From the NCBI GenBank assembly GCA_958295935.1, contig OY282385.1, positions 1,364,001 to 1,428,000 on the forward strand: 64,000 nucleotides of DNA. The letters run 5' to 3'. How positions within the stretch are numbered: position 1 is the stretch's first letter; each line of letters starts with the position of its first letter. Shown here piece after piece: positions 25,625 to 35,019 of the stretch. The DNA is from an uncultured Dehalococcoidia bacterium. GTDB taxonomy: Bacteria; Chloroflexota; Dehalococcoidia; Lucifugimonadales; Lucifugimonadaceae. The position numbers and the translations under genes were made by a program. The notes under the pieces are model-generated. The model made no database searches. It saw only the letters and a list, made by a program, of their open reading frames with translations, and was not told the origin of the DNA.

Positions 25625-28042
25625 GTGAACTTTACCGAACCCACAAGCAGGCCTCCATTGGAGCCTATGCGCGTCATCGACCTTACCCGGGGTTTAGCCG
25701 GCGCTTACTGCACCAGGCTGCTCGCTATGTTCGGGGCGGAGGTTATCAAGGTTGAGCAGCCTAGCACAGGCGACCCTGTACGAGGTACCGGGCCTTTCTT
25801 CCGGGGAAACGACTGCAAACCCGAATCGGTTCTGTTCGCATACCTGAATGTTAACAAGCTGAGCGTGGAGGTCGATATCCACCGCGAGGGCGGACTTGAT
25901 GCGGTTCGAGAACTTGTCTCGACCTCGAACGTTCTCATTGAGGACTTTCCTCCTGGATACCTGGCAGGGCTTGGATTTTCCCTTACCGGTTTGAGAGATA
26001 CGAACCCCGGCTTGGTGACCGCCTCGGTACCGACTGCGCCGGTTGGCAGCCGCTTTTACGGATACCGCGTGACGGAGTTGAACCTGTACGCCATGAGCGG
26101 CCTCATGTCGTTGGTCGGTGGACGGAACCGTCCACCGCTCAAGGCCGGTGGCTATCAGGCGCACTTCATGGCCGGGGCGCACGCCTGCGCGCTTGTGATG
26201 TTCGCTGCATACAGGTCCCGGCTTGAGGGCCGGGGCTGCCGGATCGATACTTCGATAGTCGAGTCGGCCACCAAGTTCTTCACCCATATGACCGATTACA
26301 CGGCCAGCGTTGAAGATGATGAACCCGCTGACGAACGCAGAGAACAAGCGTCTGCGATTCTGCCCTGCCTGGACGGCCACGTCGCCGTCACGATGTACTA
26401 CTTCCAGATCAGCGAGATCGCTCGTCTGCTTGGTAAGCCGGAACTGTCCCGAGACTCTCGCTTCACCTCACAGGCCCGTTTCCATCAAAACGAGCGAGCT
26501 CTAAAAGAAGAGGTACGCGTGTGGCTCGCTACGAGGAAAGGCATTGACGTGCAGCGGGCCGCTCAGTCCAGGCGGCTGCTCTTTACCACAGTGAATGACA
26601 CGGCGGCAGTTGCCGGATCTGAGCACCTCCAGCGACGAGAATTCTTCAGGCGTGTTGCGGTTCCCTCAGTTGGATATGTGGACTACCCCGGCCCGCCGTT
26701 CGTGCTGCCTGAATCCCCTGCCGGAGAGTTCAGGCCTGCTCCAAGCCTCGGTCAGCACAATGCCATTCTGGACTCCGACCGCTATAGGGAATCGCGTAAA
26801 ACCCGCCTGTCCACGGACCGCTCTGCAAAGGGACGGTTGCCTCTTGAAGGGGTGCGAATCCTGGACCTGACGCACCGCCTGGCAGGTCCCACCATGACCA
26901 TGACGCTGGGAGACTGGGGAGCGGACGTCCTAAAGTTGGAGTGGTGGAAGCGCATGGACGCTTGGCGCGGGGTGATCTCGGTCGATCACGACGTGAGTGG
27001 CAAGAAGATCTATAACACTGGGCGGAACTGGCTAAAGTTGAATCGCTCCAAACGTTCGCTCACTCTGAACCTCAAGAGCGAGAAGGGGAAGGAGCTGTTC
27101 AAGGAAGTAGCTCGCCTCTGTGACGTGATAGCGGACAACTTTTCGGCCGGCGTGCTCGATCGTCTGGGGCTGGGTTACGAGGCGATCTCTGCGATCAATC
27201 CAGGCATCATCATGATTTCGATGCCGGGATTTGGGAGTTCGGGGCCGCACGCCGGTTACGTCAGCAACGGGGCGACAATAGAGGGGTATGCCGGATTGGC
27301 CTCTATAACGGGCTACGAAAACGGCCCTCCGCGCAACTCGGTAAACATATGGCCTGACCCTGTGGCAGGAGTGCACGGTGCGATAGCCGTGGCCATGGCG
27401 TTGTACCATCGCGCCGGAACGGGCAGGGGGCAGCGCATCGATCTTTCCCAGGCTGATGCGCTGGTCAACATGATCGGGGATGCCGTACTGGAGTACTCGT
27501 TCAACGGTACCGTGGTGGGCACGACAGGCAACACCAGCCCGGTCGCCTCGCCTCACGGGGTTTATCCCTGTTTAGGGGATGACCGATGGATATCCATAGC
27601 CGTATCGACACAAGCGGAGTGGGACAACTTGCGCGGCGAGGTCGGCGGCCATCCCTGGGTGGAAGACGGCCGTTTCGCCGACCTTGCCGGGCGACTGCGT
27701 AATCGTGCTGCTTTAGACGGAGAGGTCGCCAAGTGGACGTGTATTCAGGATGCATGGGAGTTGGCAGACCGACTACAACAGGCCGGAGTGCCTGCTGCGC
27801 CGGTCACATTGAAATCGGACGTTGCATTGATGGAAAACGTCCCGTCATCGGACTTTTGGAGCGGTATAGATCATCCGCACCTCGATCTTTTCCCCGGGGC
27901 GGCCGCTCGTATTGACGGAGAGGTTCCTCCACTGAGAAAGCCGCCTCCAGACCTTGGAGCGCATACCAGGGAAATACTGTCGGAACTTCTCGGCCTGTCC
28001 ACTGCTGAACTCGACGACCTGAGATCGCAGGACGTGATCTAG
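25625..28042 (+). CDS. Double-domain CaiB/BaiF family III CoA-transferase
   Basis: About 805 aa contain two full family III CoA-transferase units. The N-half begins MRVIDLTRGLAGAYCTRLLA (about residue 15). The C-half begins VRILDLTHRLAGPTMTMTLG (about 413). Family III enzymes move CoA between carboxylic acids through a covalent Asp. Aligned by eye with Frc/CaiB (VDVSMQD), the C-half has IDLSQAD with Asp611. The N-half has IDTSIVE with Glu213, so only the C-half looks fully catalytic. I chose GTG 25625 (GGGAG upstream). ATG 25667 is possible. It is the first gene of an operon with an alpha/beta hydrolase and a CitE-like lyase, suggesting activation and breakdown of an organic acid. Confidence 0.88.
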   Translation: MNFTEPTSRPPLEPMRVIDLTRGLAGAYCTRLLAMFGAEVIKVEQPSTGDPVRGTGPFFRGNDCKPESVLFAYLNVNKLSVEVDIHREGGLDAVRELVSTSNVLIEDFPPGYLAGLGFSLTGLRDTNPGLVTASVPTAPVGSRFYGYRVTELNLYAMSGLMSLVGGRNRPPLKAGGYQAHFMAGAHACALVMFAAYRSRLEGRGCRIDTSIVESATKFFTHMTDYTASVEDDEPADERREQASAILPCLDGHVAVTMYYFQISEIARLLGKPELSRDSRFTSQARFHQNERALKEEVRVWLATRKGIDVQRAAQSRRLLFTTVNDTAAVAGSEHLQRREFFRRVAVPSVGYVDYPGPPFVLPESPAGEFRPAPSLGQHNAILDSDRYRESRKTRLSTDRSAKGRLPLEGVRILDLTHRLAGPTMTMTLGDWGADVLKLEWWKRMDAWRGVISVDHDVSGKKIYNTGRNWLKLNRSKRSLTLNLKSEKGKELFKEVARLCDVIADNFSAGVLDRLGLGYEAISAINPGIIMISMPGFGSSGPHAGYVSNGATIEGYAGLASITGYENGPPRNSVNIWPDPVAGVHGAIAVAMALYHRAGTGRGQRIDLSQADALVNMIGDAVLEYSFNGTVVGTTGNTSPVASPHGVYPCLGDDRWISIAVSTQAEWDNLRGEVGGHPWVEDGRFADLAGRLRNRAALDGEVAKWTCIQDAWELADRLQQAGVPAAPVTLKSDVALMENVPSSDFWSGIDHPHLDLFPGAAARIDGEVPPLRKPPPDLGAHTREILSELLGLSTAELDDLRSQDVI

Positions 28043-28153
28043 GGTCTCAACTGGGTCTTTGGAAGAATAGAATGGGGTGGTGAGGGAGCATGTGCGGGGA
28101 GTTGGAACCGTCGAGTATTCGACTGAGGCCCTGGTCGGGTATACATTTCAGCT

Positions 28154-29071
28154 ATGGCTACTTTGTATGAAGCAGCTCGCAAAGCAGGTGTGCCGTTCAA
28201 TCGTGAGATTGCGCCCTCGCAACAAGAGTTCCGCACTGGCGAGCTAACGCTCCGGTATCTTGACTGGGGAACGCCTGAGGCCCCGATTGTGGTGTTGCTG
28301 CATGGCTTTGCCCAAAACGCCCATTCGTGGGATTACACTTCGTTGGCGCTAAGCCAGAAGTACCGCGTTCTTGCCCTGGACACTAGGGGGCACGGCGATA
28401 GCGAATGGGCGCCGGACTCTGACTACTCGAATGCCGCCTTCCAGCGGGACCTAGACGGCTTCATTGGCCGCCTGGAGAGCGTCCCCGTGACCATCATCGG
28501 CCTGTCCATGGGCGCGCGCATTGCATACGTGTACGCAGGCAGACGTCCGTCCAACGTTCGGAATCTGGTCATAGTGGACTCCGGCCCGCCCGCGTCTGAT
28601 GGGCGGAGTATGCGCCAGAAGGGTGGCCGCCGCAGGATCATGGACTTTGTCAGACTGCCCGACCAGATGGACACTTGGGAAGAGTTCGTGGAGCGTATCC
28701 ACCAGTACAATCCTCGGCGCAGCATGCAGGAGGTACGGGACACCCTCGTCCACAAGGTTCGGCGTGCTCCCAACGGCAAGTGGACGTGGAAATACGACTC
28801 TGCGCTGCGAGACCCCGATCGGCCGCGGGAGTCGATGCCCGCCGCTGAGCAATGGGGATACCTCGAGGCGGTCACCTGCCCAACCTTGATCGTACGCGGT
28901 CAGGATAGCGACGTCATGTCTTCCGAGACGGCAGCTGAAATGGCTAGACGAATGCAACGCTGCCAAGTTGTAGAGATCGAGCGTTCCGGCCACCTTGTCC
29001 CCGGTGACAACCCGGTGCGGTTTATATCCGTCGTGCTGGATTGGATGAGTTCACTGCACGACATCCGATGA
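28154..29071 (+). CDS. Alpha/beta hydrolase
   Basis: This 305-aa alpha/beta-hydrolase-fold enzyme has the oxyanion HGFAQNAHSW (50-59), the nucleophile Ser118 in the elbow GLSMGA, a lid region (about 140-215) and the catalytic His in RSGHLVPGDNP near the C-terminus. The acid is probably Asp in RGQDSDVMS. No signal peptide is seen, so it should act in the cytoplasm on an ester, thioester or C-C bond. It follows the CoA-transferase by 111 bp and precedes the CitE-like gene by 13 bp, so a role in the same acid/acyl-CoA route is likely. Confidence 0.9.
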   Translation: MATLYEAARKAGVPFNREIAPSQQEFRTGELTLRYLDWGTPEAPIVVLLHGFAQNAHSWDYTSLALSQKYRVLALDTRGHGDSEWAPDSDYSNAAFQRDLDGFIGRLESVPVTIIGLSMGARIAYVYAGRRPSNVRNLVIVDSGPPASDGRSMRQKGGRRRIMDFVRLPDQMDTWEEFVERIHQYNPRRSMQEVRDTLVHKVRRAPNGKWTWKYDSALRDPDRPRESMPAAEQWGYLEAVTCPTLIVRGQDSDVMSSETAAEMARRMQRCQVVEIERSGHLVPGDNPVRFISVVLDWMSSLHDIR

Positions 29072-29084
29072 AGGCAGTATTCAC

Positions 29085-29957
29085 GTGAAGAGTGCCCGAC
29101 GCCTCATCCTGCGCAATCCGATATTCGTACCCGGCAATCGACGGGACATGCTGCAGAAGGCCGCGGGGTTCTATGCCGATGCCATTGTGCCCGATCTGGA
29201 AGACTCGGTGCCCGACACGGAGAAGGCGGCGGCGAGGGACACGGTTGCCGACGTGGTGGAGGAACTGGCGGAATCAAAACAGCGGATCATTGTGCGCATC
29301 AACTCTCTTGAAACGGGGATGGCGGAAGAAGACGCCGAGGCAACGGTGGGACCTTATGTATTTGGCATAAGCGCGGGCAAGATACGCTCGCCAAAGGACA
29401 TAGTGGACTACGACCACATTCTGGGAGCGGTTGAAGCGAAGAAGGGTATGCAGGTTGGCCTGACGCGTTTCATTCCGTGGATAGAGACGGCCGCGGCCGT
29501 CCACGACGCCCGGGATATCGCCTTATCCTCTGCGCGGGTGGCCGCGATTACGTTCGGGGCTGAGGACTACACCCGTGATATTGGCGTGCAGCGAACGGCT
29601 TCAGGCGCGGAGCTGAAGTTTCCTAGGGGTATGGTAGCTCTGGCGGCTCATGCCGCGGGGGTAACCCCGCTCGACACGCCATTTGTGAACTTTCGGGACG
29701 ATTCAGGATTGAGAAATGACATTGCGGAGGCGCTGAAGCTCGGCTACAAGGGCAAGTTCGCCATCCATCCGGGCCAGTTGGAAACCATCAGGCGCATGTT
29801 CGGCCCCAGTCTGGAAGAGTTGGAGCACGCCCGCCGGGTTGTCGCGGCATGGGAAGACGCGGCGGCCTCAGGCAGAGGGGCGATAGATCTCGATGGCGCT
29901 ATGGTTGACCTGCCCGTGGTGGAGCGCGCCCGCGATCTTCTGTCCGAAGCCACGTAA
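29085..29957 (+). CDS. HpcH/HpaI aldolase / CitE-like acyl-CoA lyase
   Basis: The 290-aa protein starts at GTG 29085 and matches the CitE/malyl-CoA lyase group of TIM barrels: NPIFVPGNRRDMLQKAAGF (CoA-side loop), DAIVPDLEDSVPD with acidic metal ligands, IIVRINSLETG, TRFIPWIETAAAV, ITFGAEDYTRDIG and KFAIHPGQLETIRRMF. Such enzymes cleave or form 3-hydroxyacyl-CoA esters such as malyl-, methylmalyl- or citramalyl-CoA. The neighbouring CoA-transferase fits a two-step pathway (activate acid, then cleave). The exact substrate is inferred only at class level. Confidence 0.9.
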   Translation: MKSARRLILRNPIFVPGNRRDMLQKAAGFYADAIVPDLEDSVPDTEKAAARDTVADVVEELAESKQRIIVRINSLETGMAEEDAEATVGPYVFGISAGKIRSPKDIVDYDHILGAVEAKKGMQVGLTRFIPWIETAAAVHDARDIALSSARVAAITFGAEDYTRDIGVQRTASGAELKFPRGMVALAAHAAGVTPLDTPFVNFRDDSGLRNDIAEALKLGYKGKFAIHPGQLETIRRMFGPSLEELEHARRVVAAWEDAAASGRGAIDLDGAMVDLPVVERARDLLSEAT

Positions 29958-30202
29958 ACCAAGCCGATTCGTCGTACTGGCTCTACGTTGCCCATCTTCC
30001 GCTGATAATCATGCTCCATCACGCGATACACGACCGGGAGTTTCCGGCTGTTTTCAAGTTCGCCCCGCTATATGCGGCGGCCACCGTGGTGGCGCTGTTG
30101 ATGTACCAGTTTGCAGTGAGATTACCCTGGCTGAGGACACTGCTGAATGGTCCGCGTAAACGTCGGGCCGGGAGAGAGGCGGCGCAGCCGACGGGTAAGT
30201 AG
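29954..30202 (+). pseudogene. Orphan C-terminal fragment of an acyltransferase gene
   Basis: Directly overlapping the CitE-like stop codon, the plus strand reads ADSSYWLYVAHLPLIIML from 29963. About 60 further codons follow with helices (YAAATVVALLMYQFAV) and a basic tail (LLNGPRKRRAG), ending at 30202. This aligns over its whole length with the last ~80 residues of the ankyrin-acyltransferase at 22153-24006 (DSSYWLYVTHLPLIIMLH ... VLLNGPRRRP). It has no start and no upstream domain, so it cannot be a working acyltransferase. It is probably a relic left by recombination or deletion. Confidence 0.8.
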
Positions 30203-30254
30203 CGCCATTAGCGGTTAACTTCGACGCATGATCTGAAACAATTGCCGCCTTCTC

Positions 30255-32120
30255 ATGCTGCAAGACGCCCTGAAATCAAGCTTCGGACACGAGACCTTCC
30301 TCCCATCGCAGGAGCGGGTCATCGAGAACGTGCTCGCACGCCGCCATTCGCTGGTGCTGATGTCCACAGGTAGCGGCAAGTCGCTGTGCTACCAGCTGCC
30401 GGCGGTCTGCCTGGAAGGCCTTGCGCTGGTCGTGTCGCCTCTGGTGGCTCTTATGAAAGATCAAGTCGACAGCCTGAATGCCCATGGTATCTCGGCCGGC
30501 TGCATAAACAGCAGCATCCCTTACACACAGATTCGCCAGACCATGATCAAGGCAGGGCAAGGCCAACTCGACATTCTGTACGTCGCCCCTGAACGCTTGG
30601 CCCTGGCTGGATTCCGTAAATTTCTGAAGGCTCAGAATCTATGCCTGATAGCCATTGACGAGGCCCATTGCATATCCGAGTGGGGTCACGACTTCAGACC
30701 GGATTACAGGAACCTCAAGTCGCTACGGGATGACTTTCCCAAAGTGCCTGTGATCGCCTTGACGGCAACCGCTACCGTGAAAGTCCGGCAGGACATAGTC
30801 AATCAGATGCGAATACCCAACGCTGTCCACTTTGTCGCCAGTTTCAACAGACCGAACCTGACATACGAAGTGCGCCCAAAGCGGAGGGCTTTCCAGTCAC
30901 TGACCCAGTTGCTCGATAAACACTCCGGCGGCTCTGCGATCATCTACCGCTTCTCTCGAAAGGACACAGAGGACCTGGCGGCAAGGCTCTCAGCCAACGG
31001 GTTCAAGCCGTTGCCCTACCACGCCGGTCTTGAGGACGACCTCAGGCGCGAGACACAAGAGCGGTTCTTGCGCGGCGACGTCCCCATCATAGTAGCGACC
31101 ATCGCATTCGGGATGGGCATAGACAAGCACAATGTACGCTTGGTCGTTCACTATGACCTGCCAAAGTCCATCGAGGGTTACTACCAGGAGGCAGGAAGAG
31201 CCGGACGCGACGGCATGCCAAGCGACTGTGTGCTCTTCTACTCGATCGGTGACAAGTCCAAACAAGAGTACTTCTTGCAAAAGATTGAAGACGATGGCTT
31301 TCGTGAAACCGCAACTGAACACCTGTCGAGAATGGTCGAATACTGCGAAATTAAAAAATGCCGCAGGGCTACGCTCCTAAAGTATTTCGGCGAAGAGTGG
31401 ACCAGCGAAAATTGCGGGGCGTGCGACGCGTGCATGCCGCAGTCGCGACGGGAAGAGTCCTCGACCCGGTACGACGGAACTGAGATCGCCCAAAAGGTGT
31501 TGTCCGCCGTTATCCGCACCGGCGAGCGGTTCGGAGTTAGCCACGTCGCCGCAGTTCTGAAAGGCAGTCGATCCGCCAGAGTCATCAACTTCAGGCACGA
31601 CAAACTCTCAGTCCATGGCATTGTTAAAGAACTCTCCACAGACGAACTCAAGGAAGTGATCGATCAACTGCTGGACAAGGAATTGTTGGCAAGGTCAACA
31701 GGCGATTACCCCACCTTGTACGTTACGCCCAAGGGCAGAACGTTCTTGAAGAACCGGGAGAGCCTGACACTCACGAGAGTTGCCAATCAACAGCAGGCAA
31801 GGCCCGATTCTGAGTTTCAACCGAACGCGAAGCTGATGAGTGAACTGAGAGCCTTCCGTCTGGAGTTGGCACAGCGCCGAAATGTGCCTGCGTTCGTGAT
31901 TTTCACTGATCGGACGCTTCGCGATCTGTCTATGCAACTACCGCAGGACCTTGTCGCCCTACGCGGAATTTTCGGAATGGGCCAGGCGAAAGTCGGTGAC
32001 TTCGGCAGCAAGCTCATCACTGTGATCAAAGAACACACGCAGTCAGACGCCAACTCTTCCGGGACGAATACACCGCCTCCAGCAAAGACCAGGAGCCTGG
32101 CGAAACTGCGCGCGTGTTGA
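30255..32120 (+). CDS. recQ: ATP-dependent DNA helicase RecQ
   Basis: This 621-aa 3'-5' SF2 helicase has a Q motif around Gln19, a Walker A STGSGKS with Lys42, DEAH at 135-138 and TATATVKVRQDI (motif III). Motif VI QEAGRAGRDG is intact. A Cys4 zinc knuckle (CEIKKC ... CGACDAC) and winged-helix RQC region follow. An HRDC domain occupies about 530-600 (RAFRLELAQRRNVPAFVIF). The domain order and length are those of bacterial RecQ, which unwinds recombination and stalled-fork structures. The start is ATG 30255, 53 bp after the acyltransferase relic. Downstream are the duplicated membrane proteins and, convergently, EndoQ. Confidence 0.96.
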   Translation: MLQDALKSSFGHETFLPSQERVIENVLARRHSLVLMSTGSGKSLCYQLPAVCLEGLALVVSPLVALMKDQVDSLNAHGISAGCINSSIPYTQIRQTMIKAGQGQLDILYVAPERLALAGFRKFLKAQNLCLIAIDEAHCISEWGHDFRPDYRNLKSLRDDFPKVPVIALTATATVKVRQDIVNQMRIPNAVHFVASFNRPNLTYEVRPKRRAFQSLTQLLDKHSGGSAIIYRFSRKDTEDLAARLSANGFKPLPYHAGLEDDLRRETQERFLRGDVPIIVATIAFGMGIDKHNVRLVVHYDLPKSIEGYYQEAGRAGRDGMPSDCVLFYSIGDKSKQEYFLQKIEDDGFRETATEHLSRMVEYCEIKKCRRATLLKYFGEEWTSENCGACDACMPQSRREESSTRYDGTEIAQKVLSAVIRTGERFGVSHVAAVLKGSRSARVINFRHDKLSVHGIVKELSTDELKEVIDQLLDKELLARSTGDYPTLYVTPKGRTFLKNRESLTLTRVANQQQARPDSEFQPNAKLMSELRAFRLELAQRRNVPAFVIFTDRTLRDLSMQLPQDLVALRGIFGMGQAKVGDFGSKLITVIKEHTQSDANSSGTNTPPPAKTRSLAKLRAC

Positions 32121-32161
32121 TAACGACCCATCCGCCGCCGTAATGGGAAGGAAGCAGAGAG

Positions 32162-33475
32162 ATCGACCGACGACCCGACGTCCGTAGAAGAAGGAAGACC
32201 GAGAAAGATGCGCTATCACAGGTACGCACCTGGCTGGATGCGATGGCTGCTGGGACTGGCGGTTCTGACAGCAGGCCTGGTGGCGACGGTTCTGCTCTTG
32301 ATGCCCGACTGGTCCGAACGCTGCTGGAATGGCGCGCTGTCCAACGACCCGCTCCACTGCTACGTCCTAGAACAGGCCCAGAGCGATGGAATCATAGACG
32401 TGGACGCGGTGTACAGGGTCGGCGAATCGCTGCATTTCTATCTCAAGGGGAGCGATCAGGCATGGAATGACATCCTCGGATACATCCGGCGTAAGGCGCA
32501 GGAGGAGGTGCGCCGGTCGGGAGGAGATGACTGCGTGCTGCATTCGGATGGGTGTTATGCCGGGGTATTTGCTCCAGATGCATTTCTAAGGCCGCCACGT
32601 GAAGAGTGGGCCCCCCACTGGTTCATTCTTCCGATGTCAGAAGTGTATGAGACCATCGAGTTGCTGCCTGGGGGCGCCGATGCGCGGCGCTCGGAGCCTG
32701 GATGGGCGGCGTATCGCCAGGTGTGGCCTGCGTCAGGCGGAGGGGTCAGCGGCGCAACTGGCGCCGCCAAGTTTGACGTGTCGGACGTAGATACGACAAA
32801 CTTCCCCCCTGTGGAGTGCTCACTCGAGTACCTCATTAGCACAATTTCCTGTAATCGGGCGACGAAGTCTTTTCCTGGCATCGGTCTTGTTGGATGGCGT
32901 CGTCAGGGAAGCGGAAGCGGGGCAATGCTATACGTCCAGGTGAAGGCTCCGTCTGGTCCCGGTCGAGAAGCGAAGCTGGCGGCAGCAAAAGATGCGCTGT
33001 TTCAGTGGAACCCAAAGATCAACGAGGACAACTTGGTGGTGAGCCCGGTGAAGTACGATTACGAAGAATTGTGGCAGTGGATGATAACGCTGAGGCGCTT
33101 CGCCCACTCGTCGAGCAACAACGTGGGCATCAAGGGGGCGGTCATGGACATCAATTCGATAGTCGCGATACATGGGGAGGCTGTGTTCACGCCTGAGTCC
33201 GGGTTGCAAGAGGTGCCAATGATAGAGATCCCCGATAGCGGAGGTTTTGAGAAAGAAGATAAGTCGAAGATCCGGGAGACGATCCATATAGGGACGTTGG
33301 ACTTGGATCGCACGATGGACGCCCTGCCTCAGATATTGCGTCAACTTGGCATCCCCGGTGATGCGGTGGGGGTGGTTTTTCAGTATGACCAGACCCCTGC
33401 GGAACCTGGTCTCCCAGGTATCTGATAGCCGACGTCAACGCTCTGCACGTATGACCTGACCCCTCCGGGACCTGC
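32162..33475 (+). repeat. 1314-bp direct repeat, copy 1
   Basis: This segment recurs at 33612-34925 with a fixed 1450-bp offset. Homology begins sharply at ATCGACCGACGACCCG, 46 bp upstream of the gene start. It ends sharply after GGGACCTGC, 50 bp past the stop. Most of the two copies is nearly identical, but a few short blocks differ strongly. Confidence 0.97.
32208..33425 (+). CDS. Membrane-anchored protein of unknown function, copy A
   Basis: The 405-aa protein has one N-terminal membrane helix at about 12-32 (WLLGLAVLTAGLVATVLLLM) and a large domain predicted outside the membrane. Six cysteines (39, 51, 109, 116, 204, 215) could form disulfides. Short conserved-looking stretches include VLEQAQSDGIIDVDAVYRVG and DDCVLHSDGC. 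No known domain is recognised. The ATG follows AAGGAAG. The paralogue at 33658-34875 has the same length. The two differ mainly at 117-138, 205-214, about 345-365 and the last 12 residues. It lies 87 bp after recQ, and a shared transcript is possible but unproven. Confidence 0.8.
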   Translation: MRYHRYAPGWMRWLLGLAVLTAGLVATVLLLMPDWSERCWNGALSNDPLHCYVLEQAQSDGIIDVDAVYRVGESLHFYLKGSDQAWNDILGYIRRKAQEEVRRSGGDDCVLHSDGCYAGVFAPDAFLRPPREEWAPHWFILPMSEVYETIELLPGGADARRSEPGWAAYRQVWPASGGGVSGATGAAKFDVSDVDTTNFPPVECSLEYLISTISCNRATKSFPGIGLVGWRRQGSGSGAMLYVQVKAPSGPGREAKLAAAKDALFQWNPKINEDNLVVSPVKYDYEELWQWMITLRRFAHSSSNNVGIKGAVMDINSIVAIHGEAVFTPESGLQEVPMIEIPDSGGFEKEDKSKIRETIHIGTLDLDRTMDALPQILRQLGIPGDAVGVVFQYDQTPAEPGLPGI

Positions 33476-33611
33476 TCTCCCAGGAGTATTGAGGATGCCT
33501 GCCAATCCGTCAAACGCGATAGGGGCTATCGCTCAACCGCTGCGGAGTTCCGTCCGTGGATTCTGATAGGGGGCTGTAGCGCTTGCCGCGCTAGGTTCGG
33601 TGACCTTCGCC

Positions 33612-34925
33612 ATCGACCGACGACCCGACGTCCGTAGAAGAAGGGAGACCGAGAAAGATGCGCTATCACAGGTACGCACCTGGCTGGATGCGATGGCTGC
33701 TGGGACTGGCGGTTCTGACAGCAGGCCTGGTGGCGACGGTTCTGCTCTTGATGCCCGACTGGTCCGAACGCTGCTGGAATGGCGCGCTGTCCAACGACCC
33801 GCTCCACTGCTACGTCCTGGAACAGGCCCAGAGCGATGGAATCATAGACGTGGACGCGGTGTACAGGGTCGGCGAATCGCTGCATTTCTACCTCAAGGGG
33901 AGCGATCAGGCATGGAATGACATCTTCGGATACCTCCGGCGTAAGGCGCCGGAGGAGGTGCGCCGGTCGGGGGGAGATGACTGCGTGCTGTATTCGGATG
34001 GGTGTGATATCGGAGTATTTAATTCAGATGGATTTCCAGGGGTGTCAGGTCAAGAGTGGAACTTCCACGGATTCATCCTTCCGATGTCAGAAGTGTATGA
34101 GACCATCAGGTTGCTGCCTGGGGGCGCTGATGCGCGGCGCTCGGAGCCCGGATGGGCGGCGTATCGCCAGGTGTGGCCTGCGTCAGGTGGAGGGGTCAGC
34201 GGCGCGACTGGCGCCGCCAAGTTTGACGTGTCGGACGTAGATACGACAAACTTCCCCCCTGTGGAGTGCGCATCCGAGTACCGTACTCTCACACCTTCCT
34301 GTAATCGTGCGACGAAGTCTTTTCCTGGCATCGGTCTTGTTGGATGGCATCGTCAGGGAAGCGGAAGCGGGGCAATGCTATACATCCAGGTGAAGGCTTC
34401 GTCTGGTCCCGGTCGAGAAGCGAAGCTGGCGGCAGCAAAAGATGCGCTGTTTCAGTGGAACCCAAGGATCAACGAGGACAACTTGGTGGTGAGCCCGGTG
34501 AAGTACGATTACGAAGAATTGTGGCGGTGGATGATAACGCTGAGGCGCTTCGCCCGCTCGTCGGGCAACAACGTGGGCATCAAGGGGGCGGTCATGGACA
34601 TCAATTCGATAGTCGCGATACATGGGGAGGCTGTGTTCACGCCTGAGTCCGGGTTGCAAGAGGTGCCAATGATATGGGTCCCCTATAGCGGAGGTTATAA
34701 GAGAGAAGATAAGTCGAAGATCCGGGAGACGATCCATGTACATACGTTGGACTTGGATCGCACGATGGACGCCCTGCCTCAGATATTGCGTGAACTTGGC
34801 ATCCCCGGGGATGCGGTGGGGGTGGTTGCTCAGTATGACCGGACCCCTCAGGGACGTCCTCTCCCAGGTATCTGATAGCCGACGTCAACGCTCTGCACGT
34901 ATGACCTGACCCCTCCGGGACCTGC
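33612..34925 (+). repeat. 1314-bp direct repeat, copy 2
   Basis: This is the second copy of the 32162-33475 segment. The 136-bp spacer between the copies starts with a short tail (CTGCTCTCCCAGGAGTATTG) that resembles the end of the gene itself. This hints at a further, now lost copy. Confidence 0.97.
33658..34875 (+). CDS. Membrane-anchored protein of unknown function, copy B
   Basis: This is a 405-aa paralogue of the gene at 32208-33425, created by the 1314-bp tandem duplication. The N-terminal membrane helix and all six cysteines are kept. Differences cluster in short blocks: CDIGVFNSDGFPGVSGQEW replaces CYAGVFAPDAFLRPPREEW at 116-134, CASEYRTLTPSC replaces CSLEYLISTISC, and WVPYSGGYKRED replaces EIPDSGGFEKED. 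Long stretches between are unchanged. Both frames are intact, so both copies are probably expressed. The function is unknown. The pattern suggests surface-exposed loops that have diversified. Confidence 0.8.
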   Translation: MRYHRYAPGWMRWLLGLAVLTAGLVATVLLLMPDWSERCWNGALSNDPLHCYVLEQAQSDGIIDVDAVYRVGESLHFYLKGSDQAWNDIFGYLRRKAPEEVRRSGGDDCVLYSDGCDIGVFNSDGFPGVSGQEWNFHGFILPMSEVYETIRLLPGGADARRSEPGWAAYRQVWPASGGGVSGATGAAKFDVSDVDTTNFPPVECASEYRTLTPSCNRATKSFPGIGLVGWHRQGSGSGAMLYIQVKASSGPGREAKLAAAKDALFQWNPRINEDNLVVSPVKYDYEELWRWMITLRRFARSSGNNVGIKGAVMDINSIVAIHGEAVFTPESGLQEVPMIWVPYSGGYKREDKSKIRETIHVHTLDLDRTMDALPQILRELGIPGDAVGVVAQYDRTPQGRPLPGI

Positions 34926-35019
34926 GAGGGTGGAACCGGGACTCACCGTTATGCGCCGCCGCCAGGAATTTGCCGCATTCCCAGAAGGGGTGAAGCCGCT
35001 CTTGAGAGTGGCGTCCGGT

